A DNA stretch of 64,000 nt from Tillus elongatus (taxonomy: Eukaryota; Arthropoda; Insecta; Coleoptera; Cleridae), in NCBI GenBank assembly GCA_964006375.1, contig OZ023263.1, forward strand, positions 130,685,454-130,749,453, in the 5' to 3' direction. Below are positions 1-12,266 of the stretch, one piece after another; position 1 is the first letter of the stretch; each line of letters starts with the position of its first letter. The notes beneath the pieces were generated by a model. It was not told where the DNA came from, ran no database searches, and was given only the letters and a program-made list of their open reading frames with translations. Position numbers and translations under genes: made by a program.

Positions 1-966
1 TCTAGCAATCTATGCAGAGACAATTTTTCAAAGTCGCTATCTTCCTTGAAATATTTCATCAGCACAGTATCGGTGATTCCCAGCTCCAGACTATAGTTTA
101 CAAACGACTGCAAAAACTGGGGTCGTTTGTAGTTTGCAGTTGATTCATTTTACCCAAACCTTCGGCTTTCACAAGTTTCAAATTTGTGCCAACATTTGAG
201 AGCGCAGATTTTTTCCAATAGCATTCGGTAGAAGTTTTTGGTGGTTCTTCGCTACGTCTGTAGACCCAACTTAGTAAAGCCACTGCATGTTTACAACCTC
301 CTATAATTAATAACAATATATTAGATACTATAGTTTATTTTTGTTTTAAGAATAAAACTGAGATTAACAAGTGTTTAAAACATTTTAGAAAACATGTTTT
401 TAAACATTTTGTTTAAAACTTCACAACCCTGCAATGGTCAAATAATTATTTTGAGGGATGTAGACACTTTCAAAATTTAAAAACTACATACGTAGAGATG
501 CAGCACAATCCTCACATTGAACTGACAAAATCGTTTCATCTTTTTCATTGCACTCAGTATAAGCCTTCTTCCGAACACTGTGCTCCGGAGTAACTCTAGC
601 CTTTACAATACAAACATCACCGTCGCGTTTTACCTGCACCCAGCAGACAGCATTATTGTCTCCATAACTTTCACGAGCTGATCTACAATATATATTTTTC
701 TTGTAGATGATTTGAATGGAGACCAGTTTGAGGTTATGCTTTTATTTACATTATATTTTTATAAATAATTACCACGTAAAATCCAAACAAAGATATTTAC
801 AGGATAAAATAAGGTTCATATCAGACACATACCTCCTAGCTTTCACTCCTTTTAGCTCAGCACCCATGAAATTCGGGTTGTTTCCTAAAAACGCAAACAT
901 TGCTAGTACATCAATTTTTGGTAAATTATCAGATTGTCCTTGAACAAATCCAACTTCTGTAGCCAT
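1..966 (-). CDS. SWIM zinc-finger protein, three exons, partial at left edge
   Basis: A spliced frame can be read on the minus strand. Exon 1 is 966-833, opening with ATG at 966 and ending at a GTATGT donor. Exon 2 is 682-492, opening after a TTGTAG acceptor and again ending at GTATGT. Exon 3 opens after TTATAG near 303. The exon phases join cleanly and bring together Cys-x2-Cys at the end of exon 2 and Cys-Lys-His at the start of exon 3, a SWIM-type C-x-C...C-x-H zinc finger, followed by a conserved RRSEEPP / ECYWKK stretch. I recognise this as a SWIM-finger family that is expanded in insects and often carries a YqaJ-like nuclease domain further downstream; that part would lie beyond the window. 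Near 130-98 the frame hits a stop and continues in another frame (reading on to position 1), so there is either a frameshift or another small intron. It could be a pseudogene or a mobile-element gene. Confidence 0.55.
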
Positions 967-1459
967 ACTATAAGACTGTACTGTTTTTAAAATAATTAAT
1001 ACGAATTTATAGATATTAACAATAATATAAGTTGATAACAACCGGCACACGTAAGTCGTATAAACACTAATGGTGAGATGAGAATCTCTGTGCGAGTAAG
1101 CGAGACTCCTTTTGTCCGATACCGCATCGTCACAGTAGGCCGTCTTTGTTTACGGCTGCGTTTTGGCGCGGAGAAAATTATTTTGATTTTCTATATTTTT
1201 TTACAGGAAAACTATTAGTTAAAAATTTAAATTTTATATGGCAATTGATTTTATACAATGTGGGGAGTTGAATAAGAGAATAAAAAATGTGCAGATTCCT
1301 CATTCAAAATGTACATATATCGAAAAAAATATTCCTACATACCCTCGTATATGCTAAAACTACATATGCCTGCGTTTCTTCATCCACAGTTATTGGCCAG
1401 ATTAAATTTAAAAACATGGAAACCTACCAAATTTTGTATACATGTTTCGTCATTTTCGA
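967..1459. other. Upstream region of SWIM gene, no gene seen
   Basis: No convincing coding frame. This would contain the promoter and 5' UTR of the minus-strand SWIM-finger gene. The stretch 1080-1160 is richer in CG than its surroundings, as promoter-proximal DNA can be, but no clear TATA or initiator can be assigned. Confidence 0.3.
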
Positions 1460-1618
1460 CCCAGTAAACACATGTTCATTAATTAAACGTTTAAAAGGAA
1501 ACTGCTACCTTACGTTTAATTTTGGTAAAAATGTCGCCCTAATAAACATATAATTAAACCAATATAAAAACGTTTTTATACATGTATGTTTTAACGTTTA
1601 AATATACGTTTTTCTTAC

Positions 1619-1900
1619 ATGTTTATTAACAAGGATTTTACAACGTTAATTTAACCATTATCTGTAATGGAGAATATACGTTTATAATTACCGTTTATCA
1701 AGGGGAATTTGTAACGTTAAACTATTTGCCGTTAATAACGTAAAATATACATTTTTATACATGTTTATTAACAAGGGTTTTGCAACGTTGATTTAACCAT
1801 CATCTGTCATGAAGAATATACGTTTATAATTAATGTTTATCAACGGGATCTGTCACGTTAATCTGCTTGCATTAACGACGTATAATAAACGTTTGAATTA
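1619..1900 (+). repeat. 142-bp tandem repeat, two copies
   Basis: Two adjacent copies, 142 bp apart, each containing ATGTTTATTAACAAGG, an ACAACGTT, a TTTAACCAT and an AATATACGTTTATAATTA block. They differ by scattered substitutions. A shorter sub-motif (ATTAA..AGG..TTT.ACAA.G) recurs in the same orientation in the 3540-4440 array. Confidence 0.8.
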
Positions 1901-2577
1901 CAACTAATACATACCTACCAAATGACAGCAGAAGATGAGTACGATAAATTTTTTGACGATCGCAACTTATAGGACAAACGATCATTAGGTGTAGAAGTGT
2001 CAAACTGGACCTCATTGCAGTGTAGATACTTACTTTAAGTGCTCATTGCTCATCAAAACTTCTAAACTTGCTACTCTGCTAAATTTTATATACCTACCAT
2101 TGACAAATTATTATTTATGTTTATAATTTTAAATGGGCTTTATAAAAATGGATTAGATCACAACAAGTCATATGTCAAATAAAAATAACTTTATTTAAAA
2201 AACAAAAATATATTTAAAAAAACTTACATTTCATTATCAAAAAACTAAAATAATTAATACCACATTCTAAAAATATAACCAGCTTCTTCAATCATAGCGT
2301 CTTAATCATGAAATAAAAAATATATTTCTTAAATTATTTGTCAACTTCTCAACCAAAAAAAAAAGTATTGCTCTATTAGTTTTTTGCTCTGGACCTTTTC
2401 GAAGTAGCTAATTTCAACCAATCCTTAACAGCACAAAAGATTGCTCTGTCGCCTTTTTCACGTTGGGGAAAATTTACCTTTGCAGCATCTAAAATTATAA
2501 ACTACTAAATAGAAATAAATAGGTCATAAAATTGTGATTACCATATACTACTGCCATTAGTCTCGTGGGTTCTAATG

Positions 2578-2581
<4 letters not shown>

Positions 2582-2668
<87 letters not shown>
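2582..2668. repeat. (TA)n microsatellite, 87 bp
   Basis: Uninterrupted TA dinucleotides inside the putative 1460-4487 element. Any frame across it reads Tyr-Ile repeats and is not coding. Confidence 0.97.
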
Positions 2669-2670
<2 letters not shown>

Positions 2671-3539
2671 TTACACGGGAGGAGTCTACTTAACGTTCGC
2701 CTATATATAGGTGTACATGTATCGTGCAAATTAAATTAAACTGGGGAAAATAAACAAATACATCAGAATTTATAAATGCTAAACCCGTAGCTAACCATTA
2801 TTACTCTCTTTCGAAAGTTTGATGCACGAACAATCAAAATTGAGGAAAAAAAGGGTGTATTCATAAACGTTAGATATACGTCTAATGCCTCAATAAAATA
2901 AAACTTGAAAATATGAGAAAGCAACCAACATGGCCGATTTTAAACGCCGGCTAAACTCATAAGTCCCAATTATTTATTCTACCTAATAACGCTCTATATC
3001 AATCAAAGTACAAGAAATGTGATTAACTTCGACAACGTTTGAAGACAATTATTACATATTCTGATACAGCTTACCTTAACCTAACTTCAAGACATAAAAC
3101 TTGACACTTTGAGCTGCACTAACTGTACCTATTTCCAAAACTTTTAAGGCAAATCGCTACAGGATGATAATCATTCTTTGTAAATATGTATAAAACAATT
3201 ATAAATTATAGAACAGACCACCATTCACCATAACATAGTGTCACGTACTGAATATAATATTTAATAAAATTTAATTCCAAGCACTACGTTACACACTGTA
3301 CGCCATCACTTCACCTGTTCTGTTTCTATTTCTTGATTTCTTGTTCATTTTCGTTCAGCATGCGCACAAACACTTACTAATTTACAAGGACAAATAGGTT
3401 TTATGTATTACACAGTGGAATGCAAAAGACAAAATAGCTCCTTTTAAAACATACACACATTGTCAAATACCTCTCAGATTGATTATGTGACAATTTTTTT
3501 TAAGCCAGGAAAAAATGTAACCTATATAACTATAGGTAC

Positions 3540-4440
3540 ATAATATATCACATAATATCTCACGCTAAAATAATATCTAGTAAGATACGTATATTTTATG
3601 TATAAATCCCTACTTCATGTATATTTTTATAGGCGAACCTTGTTGAAACTACGTCTAAATATTATGTTTAAAACATTTAATTAATAACGTCTTTTACAAC
3701 GATAAATTGTTAAGAAATTTGCTTTTTTAACAAAAATTAGAAAAATAGTGGTTTTAAATATATCGTTTATATCACATAAAATATCTCTCGCTTAAAAAAT
3801 GTCTGGTAATATACGTATATTTTATGTATGAATCCCTACTTCGTGCATGTGTTTCATAGGCGAACTGTGATGAAACAACCTTTAAATATTGTGTTTAAAA
3901 CACTTAATTAATAAGGTCTTTTACAATGACAAAATGTTTCGTTGCTTTTTTTTACAAAAATTAGGAAAACAGTTGTTTTAAATATAACGTTTATATCACA
4001 TAAATATCTCTCACTTATAAAATGTCTAATAAAATACGTGTATTTTATGTATGAATCCTAACTTCATGTAGGTTTTTGGTAGGCGAACTGTGTTTAAACA
4101 ACGTTTAAATATTATACCCTTCATCAATAAGGTGTTTACAACGAGAAAATGTTTACCAAATTTTTTCACAAAAATTAGGTAAATACCTGTTTTACATATA
4201 ACGTTTATACCACACAAAAATCTTTAGTTTATAAAATGTTTAATAAAATACATATATTCAACGTATTAATCTCAACTAAACGTAGTTTTTTGATAGGCGA
4301 AATGTGTTTAAATAACGTTTAAATATTATGTCTAAAAACTCTTCATAATTAACGTCTTTACAACGAAGAAATGGTAACGTTGCCTTTTTAGCCTAGAATT
4401 GAACGTTAATTTTTATAACCGATAACGTTTTTTCAACGGT
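3540..4440 (+). repeat. About 220-bp tandem repeat, four diverged copies
   Basis: Copies begin near 3545, 3768, 3993 and 4206 with TATAtCACAtAA-type sequence, giving periods of about 223, 225 and 213 bp. Each contains TACGTATATTTTATGTAT, a TAGGCGAAC block, AACGTTTAAATATT and TCTTT(T)ACAACG. Divergence between copies is considerable. Confidence 0.8.
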
Positions 4441-4836
4441 CTTTACGTAAAATAGACGTTTATTAAACGCACGTGTGTTTATTGGGGAATATTCCATGCA
4501 AAAAAATTTGTTACGAATATTGTTGTTTCTCAAAATTGTATTAATACAAGCCCAGCAAGTCTCTTAAATCTGTTTGCAAAGGTATACACCAATTTTACCG
4601 AACATGGAAAAAGAGATAACAGTCCTGCAAAGTGCTAACCTATGATGGAGACTAGTCACTAACTCTTTAAGGATTGAGTTGACTTATATCACCTAAATCT
4701 TACAATTTTAAATACAGTTAACTTTTGTAAATACTTAATAATAATCCTTTGAAGTGTACTGATTTGATTCACGTAGTGATCTACTATATTTGTTTATCAT
4801 AACAAATGAAAATTTATTATAATTTGATCAAAATTA

Positions 4837-4895
4837 CAGTTATTGGCACTCTTTCCATAGTGAATGGCACACAAAATCTACAGTGATTGGCACTG
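4837..4895 (+). repeat. Left TIR of pogo-like element
   Basis: Three spaced motifs, CAGTTATTGGCAC, tAGTGAATGGCAC and CAGTGATTGGCAC, probably transposase binding sites. The first two pair with the right TIR. Confidence 0.8.
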
Positions 4896-5640
4896 TCTTA
4901 AAATATGACCTCATTGACATAAGATTAGCAATTAGCGCCTATTTCTGATAAATTCCTGTTAAAATAATTTGTGACTAAAAGATGAATGACGTAATATGAG
5001 GTATATGAAAAAACGCCATTACTTAGTTAGTTTTATATTTGTTCTTGATATCTTTGCCAGGTCTGCATGCGAATATTTCATCATTTTTATATCAAATAAA
5101 CCATGTTTTAGGATGTAACTGGTGTGATAGGTACGTAAGCAGGTAGCACATTTATAACCGGCTTCTAATTTTTAATGTTTCTTGTGCACGCAAAGCATAA
5201 TCCACTATATATGTGAGGTCCTAGAATCTTAAAATCCTTATTTTCTTTGTCTTCGCCATCTTTAAATATTCGATAGCACTAGCGACTTGAATGTTAGGTA
5301 TAATGTGATTTTTTTCTACATCCAGATATGTTATCTTCGAAAGTCTTGCTACTGTTGGAATTTAATTGTTCCCTCTGATCTTCTTCTTTATTTTTCCTAT
5401 ATTATAGTTTGTTTCCGTATTTTCCTTTGTAATGCTTATTGCAATTCCTGGCCTTTTTGTTTTTATCATAACAGCATTATTTTTCTTGTCTTTTTGGTCG
5501 CTCAACTGCATAGTTTTTTTTGTTCATCCTCCTCCCGTTTTAAATCGCGTTTGCGTTTTCGTTCTTCCTTAATTTTCGCCTCATTCATTTTCTTTTATAT
5601 TTTCTCTGCCTGCGTCTTCTTCCGCGATTTAGTTATTTAG

Positions 5641-7387
5641 TTAGAAGGGTACGCTCTCTGTATTTCTAGTACCCTTTCTAACAGGACTCTCTGTCCATAA
5701 TAAATAGTTGTCAATTGTACTGTTATTGACGGATTCGTTGTCAGCCACGTTTTCGGCATCTGCACACTGGTTGGTATCAGTGAAAGCAATACCAGGCAAC
5801 TGGTTACTTGTAGTAGGAACATTTGAATGAGTTTCTTCAGATGGATCTATTGCTTGAGAATCTGCGAAATATCTTGGCAAATCTTGGAACTTTATCGTGT
5901 TATAATTTATTTCTTTATCGTCAAGACTATTATTTAGTGTAAGGATAACTTGTCTTTCAGTCGCTTTATCTGCTCGTTCGTCATAATTGTTTCAACACAT
6001 GACTGTTCTGGAGGGAGTTTTCTGGCTTTAAATTGATGCCATAACTTGTACAGTAGTCTGTATTCACGTTATGCATCACTATTGATTTGTTTAAGTTGGA
6101 AATTTCTGATTAGATCTTCGCCAACAATCTAGACGAATTTCTCGTAAGATAAATTCTTAGGTTGAGAGTTTTGTTGAAGTTTTTTAGATCTTCAGAGACA
6201 CTTGCTATAATCTATAGCATTGGGATTCCATAAGCATAGTCCGGTAGAAACAAAACAGTTTATAATTGCTTGAGATTGAATTTAATTCTCTATAACAATG
6301 TTCAGAACTGTAGCAAATGTTTTTTGTGTCAAGCCTCATAATTATTGTTTCTCCTCCAGTCTAAAACTGCTTTCTTCCAGAATGATTTTAAGGAGTTAAA
6401 GGTTAATACATCAGCGGGCTATAAAATATGTGTAGAATTTCCATATAAGCATATTAAAATTATTTTGAGTTGTGAACAAATTCACTTAATTAATAAGATA
6501 TGGTGGTATGTCCGTCTACGAATAATATTATAGGAAATTTTCTTTGCTTTTTAACCAAATGTGGATAGAACACATTGGCAATATATTCAAAGAAGATTTC
6601 CGTTTTCATCCACCCATTTGGACTTGCCCCAATCCCCTATTCGTCTGGAACGGAAGCAGCAATGGAAGAAGGCAACCTGTTATATGGGTAAATAATAAAT
6701 GGCGGTGAGGTATCACCTACAACTGAAAATGTGAATAAAACTGTCAAGTTTGCTTTGGCTGGAGCATTGTTACCTTCATATACGTTTCGTGCTCCCTTTG
6801 GAGCTGCATTTTTAGGACATAACAAGAAACAAGTCTCGTCGGCAATAAAAACCCTGTTAGGATCTTCCAAAAGTCTATATAATTTTCCGCTTTAAGATAT
6901 TTTTTCGATACCTGCAAACCACTTTCTGATGTCTGCCTCACTGACACGCGAGCTGGCTGCAGTGACTGCTTCAGGCACTCTTGTAGACAATATAGGGTGC
7001 TTCTTCAAAAAAGCTTTATACCATCACCTGAGAGGTTGTCCTTGGATGGATTTTCTCTCGCGTCTTAATCTAGAAAGCTTTTAACACTGACTTGCAAGTC
7101 TTCCTTTCTGCGCGGAGCGAACCCTTTTTGTGGCTTTCTAGGATCCACTTCTCTAAGATTTCTTCTTCTTTTTGCGACAATACTGCTTTCGCTCCTACGG
7201 TAGTTTTAATTAATTTGTCTCTAAGTCGTAACTGCGATGTTGACCGAGGAATTTCATACTTTTTTGCAGCAGTCTTTTTAGGTAGTCCATTATTTATAAT
7301 GACATCTAAAGCCTTAGACACCTTTTCTTCATCATATTTTTTATATCTTATATTTTGCCTGATTTTTGGCATATTGTTTACCTGCAA
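5641..7387 (-). pseudogene. pogo-like transposase (HTH_psq + DDE), broken
   Basis: The N-terminal part (7387-7070) encodes a Psq/CENP-B-type helix-turn-helix: a basic start, then YDEEKVSKALDVI, GLPKKTAAKKYEIPRST and a following conserved linker. The DDE domain lies at about 6950-6300 in shifting frames. FIADET (first catalytic Asp) is near 6850, FVDGH (second Asp) at 6508-6522, and a THIL*PADV-type third motif near 6440. A charged tail follows at 5880-5641 and a Lys/Arg/Glu-rich stretch lies further on near 5540-5640. Several stops and at least three frame changes separate these pieces, so no functional protein is made. The order of domains and the element's TA-flanked TIRs support the pogo assignment. 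Confidence 0.8.
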
Positions 7388-8121
7388 ACAAATTACCTAT
7401 ATCTAGTTATTCATTTGCATATGTGCTAGATTCACCGCCGATAATAGATAATTGTTAAGAGTAACTCATAAATATAGAATAAAAGTTATGTTTGAAAATT
7501 GTAAGCACAATAGATTACAAAACGTGTCAAATTCATTGTCTACTTACCTACCTGATAGTGATTGGCACTCAAGAATATAGTAATTGTCACTGGTGCCAAG
7601 CACTGTCAGGACAAATAATTTAACTGTTTTTGAGCCAGATTTAAACTAAAACAACAGTATCAGTAACACTATGTCCATTTTAGTTCAGAATATAACTTCA
7701 TCGTATTTTACAGTTATTGGCACCATAGTTCCAATAACTAAATTTTATAAATTTTAGAACATAGCGGTTGGAATTCCTATTTTAACGGAATTAACTGTTT
7801 TATTACCTCAAAATTAGACAGATAATATATTCTTACGCACCTGTTTAATATACTTGTACAGGAACAAACACCACCTTGTAATAATAAACGAGTTTGTCCA
7901 CTTTGAAAATTACACTAATCTTACGAAATGTATAAGGATTAGATACAATTAGCAAGTTCGTTTGACACGTGTCGCACACATGAAGATATAATCTTAACAT
8001 GAAACAATTTAGTTCACTAGATGAGTTTAGTAGATAGCGGATAGATGGAACCACATGACGGTAGTCTAAAATATGCTTGTAATACTTCTGCAATGTTATT
8101 TTTTTTAGCATTTTCGATAGA

Positions 8122-8154
8122 TGGTGCCAATCACTGTATGAGTGCCAACGACTG
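8122..8154 (-). repeat. Right TIR of pogo-like element
   Basis: Reverse complement reads CAGTCGTTGGCACTCATACAGTGATTGGCACC. Extra subterminal copies of the same motif lie at about 7553-7610 and 7711-7724. Confidence 0.8.
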
Positions 8155-9548
8155 TACTGTTTACCCTATATGATGTTTATCCTATTCTACACTTTTTTTA
8201 AATCAGACTGTGTATAGGGTCATTTTTTACTTTTATCAGCTAATTAAGATGCATATTATCCAACGTTGTCGCTTCTCTGTTTAATAATTTTTCTCGCAAA
8301 TTTCACTTCATATCTACTAAAACCACTTAAGTGGCAAGCAGAAGGTAATTATGGAGACCTTAATGACCATCTCTTAGATTCATTGCCTCCAAGCCTCAGA
8401 TCCTTAAACATATGTGACAGTACATGGCGAACATTTAAATTTAAGTACATACGCAAGAGCTCCCTTCATTTGCTACTACCAAACTTAATGAAAATTCAGT
8501 TGTAAACTATTAAAGAAGTAAAAACAGTACACCTTAGGATGCGAAGATGCCACTAATGCTAATTCAACATATATAAGTCACATGCTACCTTATCAAGCAT
8601 TAGCATGAAGGACGCGTGTAATGCAAAATTTTGTTGAAAGCCTACATTGCCTATAATATGAGAATTAACTGTTCGATGGTGGTGAAATTTACATGTCTGA
8701 TATGCTTTGGTACGCTTGTATTTTGGAAAAGGAGGTCAGATCTTAGAGATAAGTTAACGTTAACCACAACATTTCACACGCTTTTTAATGTCACATGCAT
8801 CTAGTTCCTTTACAAAAATATACGAATATGGGTGGTGGCCACAGCTGACAGGATTTTCAAAATTAATAAGTAACTTACTTTTTAATTAACGGAACCAGCC
8901 CGTATAGATTTTTAAATGATCCTCAAATAAAAAAATCAAGTTCGTTGCCTTCATGATCTGTCATTGGCTTCGAAATGTATTTAGCAGATTAAGGGTCTGG
9001 ATGTAGAATAGTTGCTATAAAACGTTCGCATTCTGGTTTGTCGGTGGTAGTCAATTGGGAATATATTTTATTTAAACAACGAGAAGTTCTGCTTACTGTT
9101 CTAGTACACTCCCCTATAAACCTAAAATATATCCAAAATAACTGAATCTGTATAAATTATTTTTAATTCATAAAGCTTTTTCGACAATAAAACCCAGTAT
9201 CTACAAGAAAGTTCCTGTAACTTAAAAAGTCATAAATGTATTATTGGGAATCGGCAACTTGTTTGTTGTTTCTCCGTAAGCGTCTGGTAAAAAAATTGCG
9301 TAGAATCAATAAGTAATATTTATTCTGCCAAATTTGTAAAGCAATTTATCATTATAAATTGTTACATTTAGTTACGAATTAAATTTTTCCTTCGATTATG
9401 TGATAATATGCAGGTTTCTTGTTTGTAAATTTCGAGATTATAAAGATTTTTTTGTATTAACTTTGTGTTGTTTTTGAACAGCCTGCACATTTTTTCAAGA
9501 TATTAACTGTAGTAAATAATATGATTCATTGTTAACAATTTGGGAAAA
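8155..9548. other. No gene recognised
   Basis: AT-rich, with short open stretches only (longest about 79 codons at 8266-8505 with no recognisable motif). No repeat structure noted. Confidence 0.4.
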
Positions 9549-9645
9549 TTTCAGGTTATTTGGTTATCTCTAGTTAAAAGAGTTGATTTATAAATTATAT
9601 GGATAAATCAACTCTTTTAACTAAAGATAGCCAAATAACCTGAAA
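9549..9645. repeat. Long inverted repeat (hairpin), about 40-nt arms
   Basis: The left arm 9549-9590 (TTCAGGTTATTTGGTTATC...) is matched almost perfectly by the right arm ending at 9645 (...GATAGCCAAATAACCTGAA), with a short AT loop near 9591-9603. This may be a snap-back MITE remnant or a structured transcript. Confidence 0.85.
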
Positions 9646-11384
9646 TAATTGGGTATAAATCCAATTTATAAATTATACGGTTATACTCAAATTGCAGAGG
9701 AATCTCGAATATATTGGAAACAGCTGGAAGAATGTATATAGTGGTAGATTAAGTAACGCGCAGACTGAGCTATTATAATTATTCAGTGCTATCATGAGTA
9801 TATTTTTATTTGAAAGTAGGTAGATTCTGAAAATTTTACATTAAAATTTTCAATTCAAGTACGAAAATCTCCAAGTAACATGTTGCTACAATCATAGTTC
9901 TAGGTAGTCTAGTTTTATCGTCCGTTCGAAGAAATTTTTCAATCATACATTGGCACTTTCGCCAGTTGCAATTGTTTCTACAAAAGTTTACTAAAAAGGT
10001 AAACACAATTGATTTATATTAAAAATGTAAAGGTCTTACGAATATTTGGAAACGTAATCATATTGTAATACTTCATGCCACAAATAATAGGTATCATACA
10101 ACTAGAGTCCACTTTTGTATAAATAAAACACTTGATTGCAGAATAGGAAGCTATGGTTCTGTAAAAAATCGGTGTACATTTGACAAGTACAATGAATTTA
10201 CAATTCATGGCAGCAGGTGCTTCAGGTTACTAAAAATAATTTCCCCTACTCGCTTTAATTAATATTTTCCCAAACACGATTCTACGTGGTCAACGAAGGC
10301 TTTGATATTAAGCGAGCCAGATTTTTGTTTCGATTTGTTTAGAATATCGCATGTGAAATTAAAAGCGACTACATGAAATATTGGCTGTGTATAAACCCTT
10401 TTCGCCGAATTCTGAACAGCAGTTGTTGATTCTGCACCGACACTCATTAATCAAGTGAAATATACTACTTCGTCATCTATAAAGCTGCTATAAATAAAAC
10501 GTGATATAAATTCACTATATCGTTATCGCTCAAATTTTATCTAAACAACATATTCTCAAATTTGTATTACAATAACTGCTTTAAGACTAGCTGTTTTGTA
10601 TGTACTCGTATATTTAGAACAAAATGAGAGCTGAAATATTCGGGATAAATCCTGGGGAGATGTTACAATAATTGTTATTTTTGACCTATACTATGCGGAT
10701 GGTGGTTTTATTTCAAACAGGAGTGCGACTAAAGTATAAATGAATTAAATGTCCTATCGAATATTTTATAAAACTCTACAAAAGTGTCAACTGGTGATTT
10801 GTGTTGTATTTTGTTTAGTTGTGTAGGAAGGCCATTTTTATACGTTCTTTTTTGTGTTTGTTAGTACTCACCACCTAAACAGAGTTAGGGTTTCGGTCTT
10901 CGGCGGATCCCGGACTGGCATGGAACATCAGCGTCAACCTCGACATGTAAAGAGAGACAATGATTACAACTTATGGTATCTGAACGCACATTACCAGCCT
11001 ACTCACCGGGCGCCTTTCAGGCCCAGTCGGGTTTAACTTCCCGGCTGCAACTTCCTTCGCAATGACGGCTCATAGTCAGGTTAGCGCTTCACCTTCTCCA
11101 ACAGTCATCATCCACCGTAGCATCGTTGTCCCAGAGCTTCACCTTTTCCAGCAGTGGTCTTCCACCATCATTGACAGCAGCACCGTCGTCTCATTACAAG
11201 ATACAGTTACATGAAAGAATAATAGTATTGGAAGCATTAGTAAGAGCAGACAGCCAAGTTTATGTCGCAATGACTCAATAACCCAAGGCTAGTTGTTACA
11301 GAGGTTACCTTCTACTGAACCGCGCTGCTTCAAGGTACGCCGCAAGACTCGGGTAGGCCCCTAATAGTCACACAAGAACGCTAG
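9646..11384. other. No gene recognised
   Basis: AT-rich to about 10850, then noticeably more balanced base composition to 11384. Short frames at 10014-10447 (minus) and 10854-11036 (plus) show no recognisable motif or repeat and are not supported as genes. Confidence 0.35.
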
Positions 11385-12010
11385 GTCAACCCTTAACCTA
11401 AGTAAGACCAAGGATGGACTGCCGAAGTTAAAACCACAAAGCTAGGAAGCGGCTGATCCCATAAAGCTGGGAAGCAGTCCACAGTCCAGTGGCATGAAGC
11501 TAATAGACAGCGCCTTAACATATATGACAATGTAGCGCTTCACAGGTCACTGCCACGTAAGCCATCAAAGGAAGCTCGGTTAGCTCTTAATCAAAGTAGG
11601 GCCACTGAGGCCAAGGTTGGACTACCAAAGCTGATACCACAAAGCTAGAAAGAGCGGTCCACAGTACAGTGCCACGAAGCTAATATACGGAGCCTAGGGT
11701 GCTTTACAATACAAAGCCACACAGGGCACTACCACATATGCCACTCAAAGGAAGCTGGGCTAGCTCTTAATCAAAGTAGGGCCACTTAGGCCAAGGATAA
11801 ACTACTAAAGCTGATACCACAAAGCTATAAAGAGCGCTCCACCGTACAGTGCCACAAAGCTAATAGACGGAGCCTAGGGTGCTTTACAATACAAAGCCAC
11901 ACAGGCCACTACGACATATGCCACTTAAAGGAAGCGGGGTTAGCTCTTAATTAAAGTAAGGCTAGTTAGGCCGAAGGTAAACTACCAAAGCTGATACCAC
12001 AAAGCTATAC
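11385..12010 (+). repeat. 180-bp tandem satellite, about 3.5 copies
   Basis: Copies start near 11391, 11571, 11751 and 11931 with GAAGCtcGGTTAGCTCTTAATcAAAGTA. The spacing between the last three is exactly 180 bp. Units contain GCCAC.AAGCTAAT and TACCACAAAGCTA blocks that resemble the GCCACGAAGGCT motif of the neighbouring array, so the two arrays probably share an origin. Confidence 0.85.
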
Positions 12011-12266
12011 CACAAAGCGAGGAAGAACACCACACAATCCTGTGCCACGAAGGCGCATCGCCACAAACGAAGGTTACCCGGCAGTTTACCGATATCACGC
12101 GTTACAGTATGCCCAGCAGTCAGGATTGTTAGAGTACGCCACGCAGGCCAGGTAATTCCACAAAGGCCTGCACCACGAAGTCTTGTGCCACACAGGTTAT
12201 CGCCACGAAGGCTGGGCAACACTATGGCTGGTTAAGAGGAGTACAGCTAGTTGCGGTTCCGGGGAA

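Larger units (their letters stand above)
1460..4487. mobile_element. Putative non-autonomous element with imperfect TIRs
   Basis: The two ends form imperfect inverted repeats. The left end begins CCCAGTAAACACATG at 1460; the right end read in reverse from 4487 begins CCCCAATAAACACACG. About 27 of the first 34 positions agree, including a shared TAAACACA and a later AAACGT. Both flanks inside the ends are packed with AACGTT/ACGTTTA motifs in tandem blocks (1619-1900 and 3540-4440). No transposase frame is present, so it would be non-autonomous. I could not find a target-site duplication, so the limits are tentative. Confidence 0.4.
4837..8154 (-). mobile_element. pogo-like DNA transposon, decayed, complete ends
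   Basis: The element starts CAGTTATTGGCACTC at 4837 and ends with GAGTGCCAACGACTG at 8154. Both ends are flanked by TA (4835-4836 and 8155-8156), the target duplication expected for the Tc1/mariner-pogo superfamily. The TIRs contain repeated CAGTGATTGGCAC-type motifs. The minus strand carries the broken transposase. Total 3318 bp. Stops and frameshifts in the transposase make it non-autonomous. Confidence 0.85.

Noticed and set aside
8266..8505. 79-codon frame with a hydrophobic N-terminus
   Set aside because: No motif, no neighbours and length expected by chance; the start lacks support.
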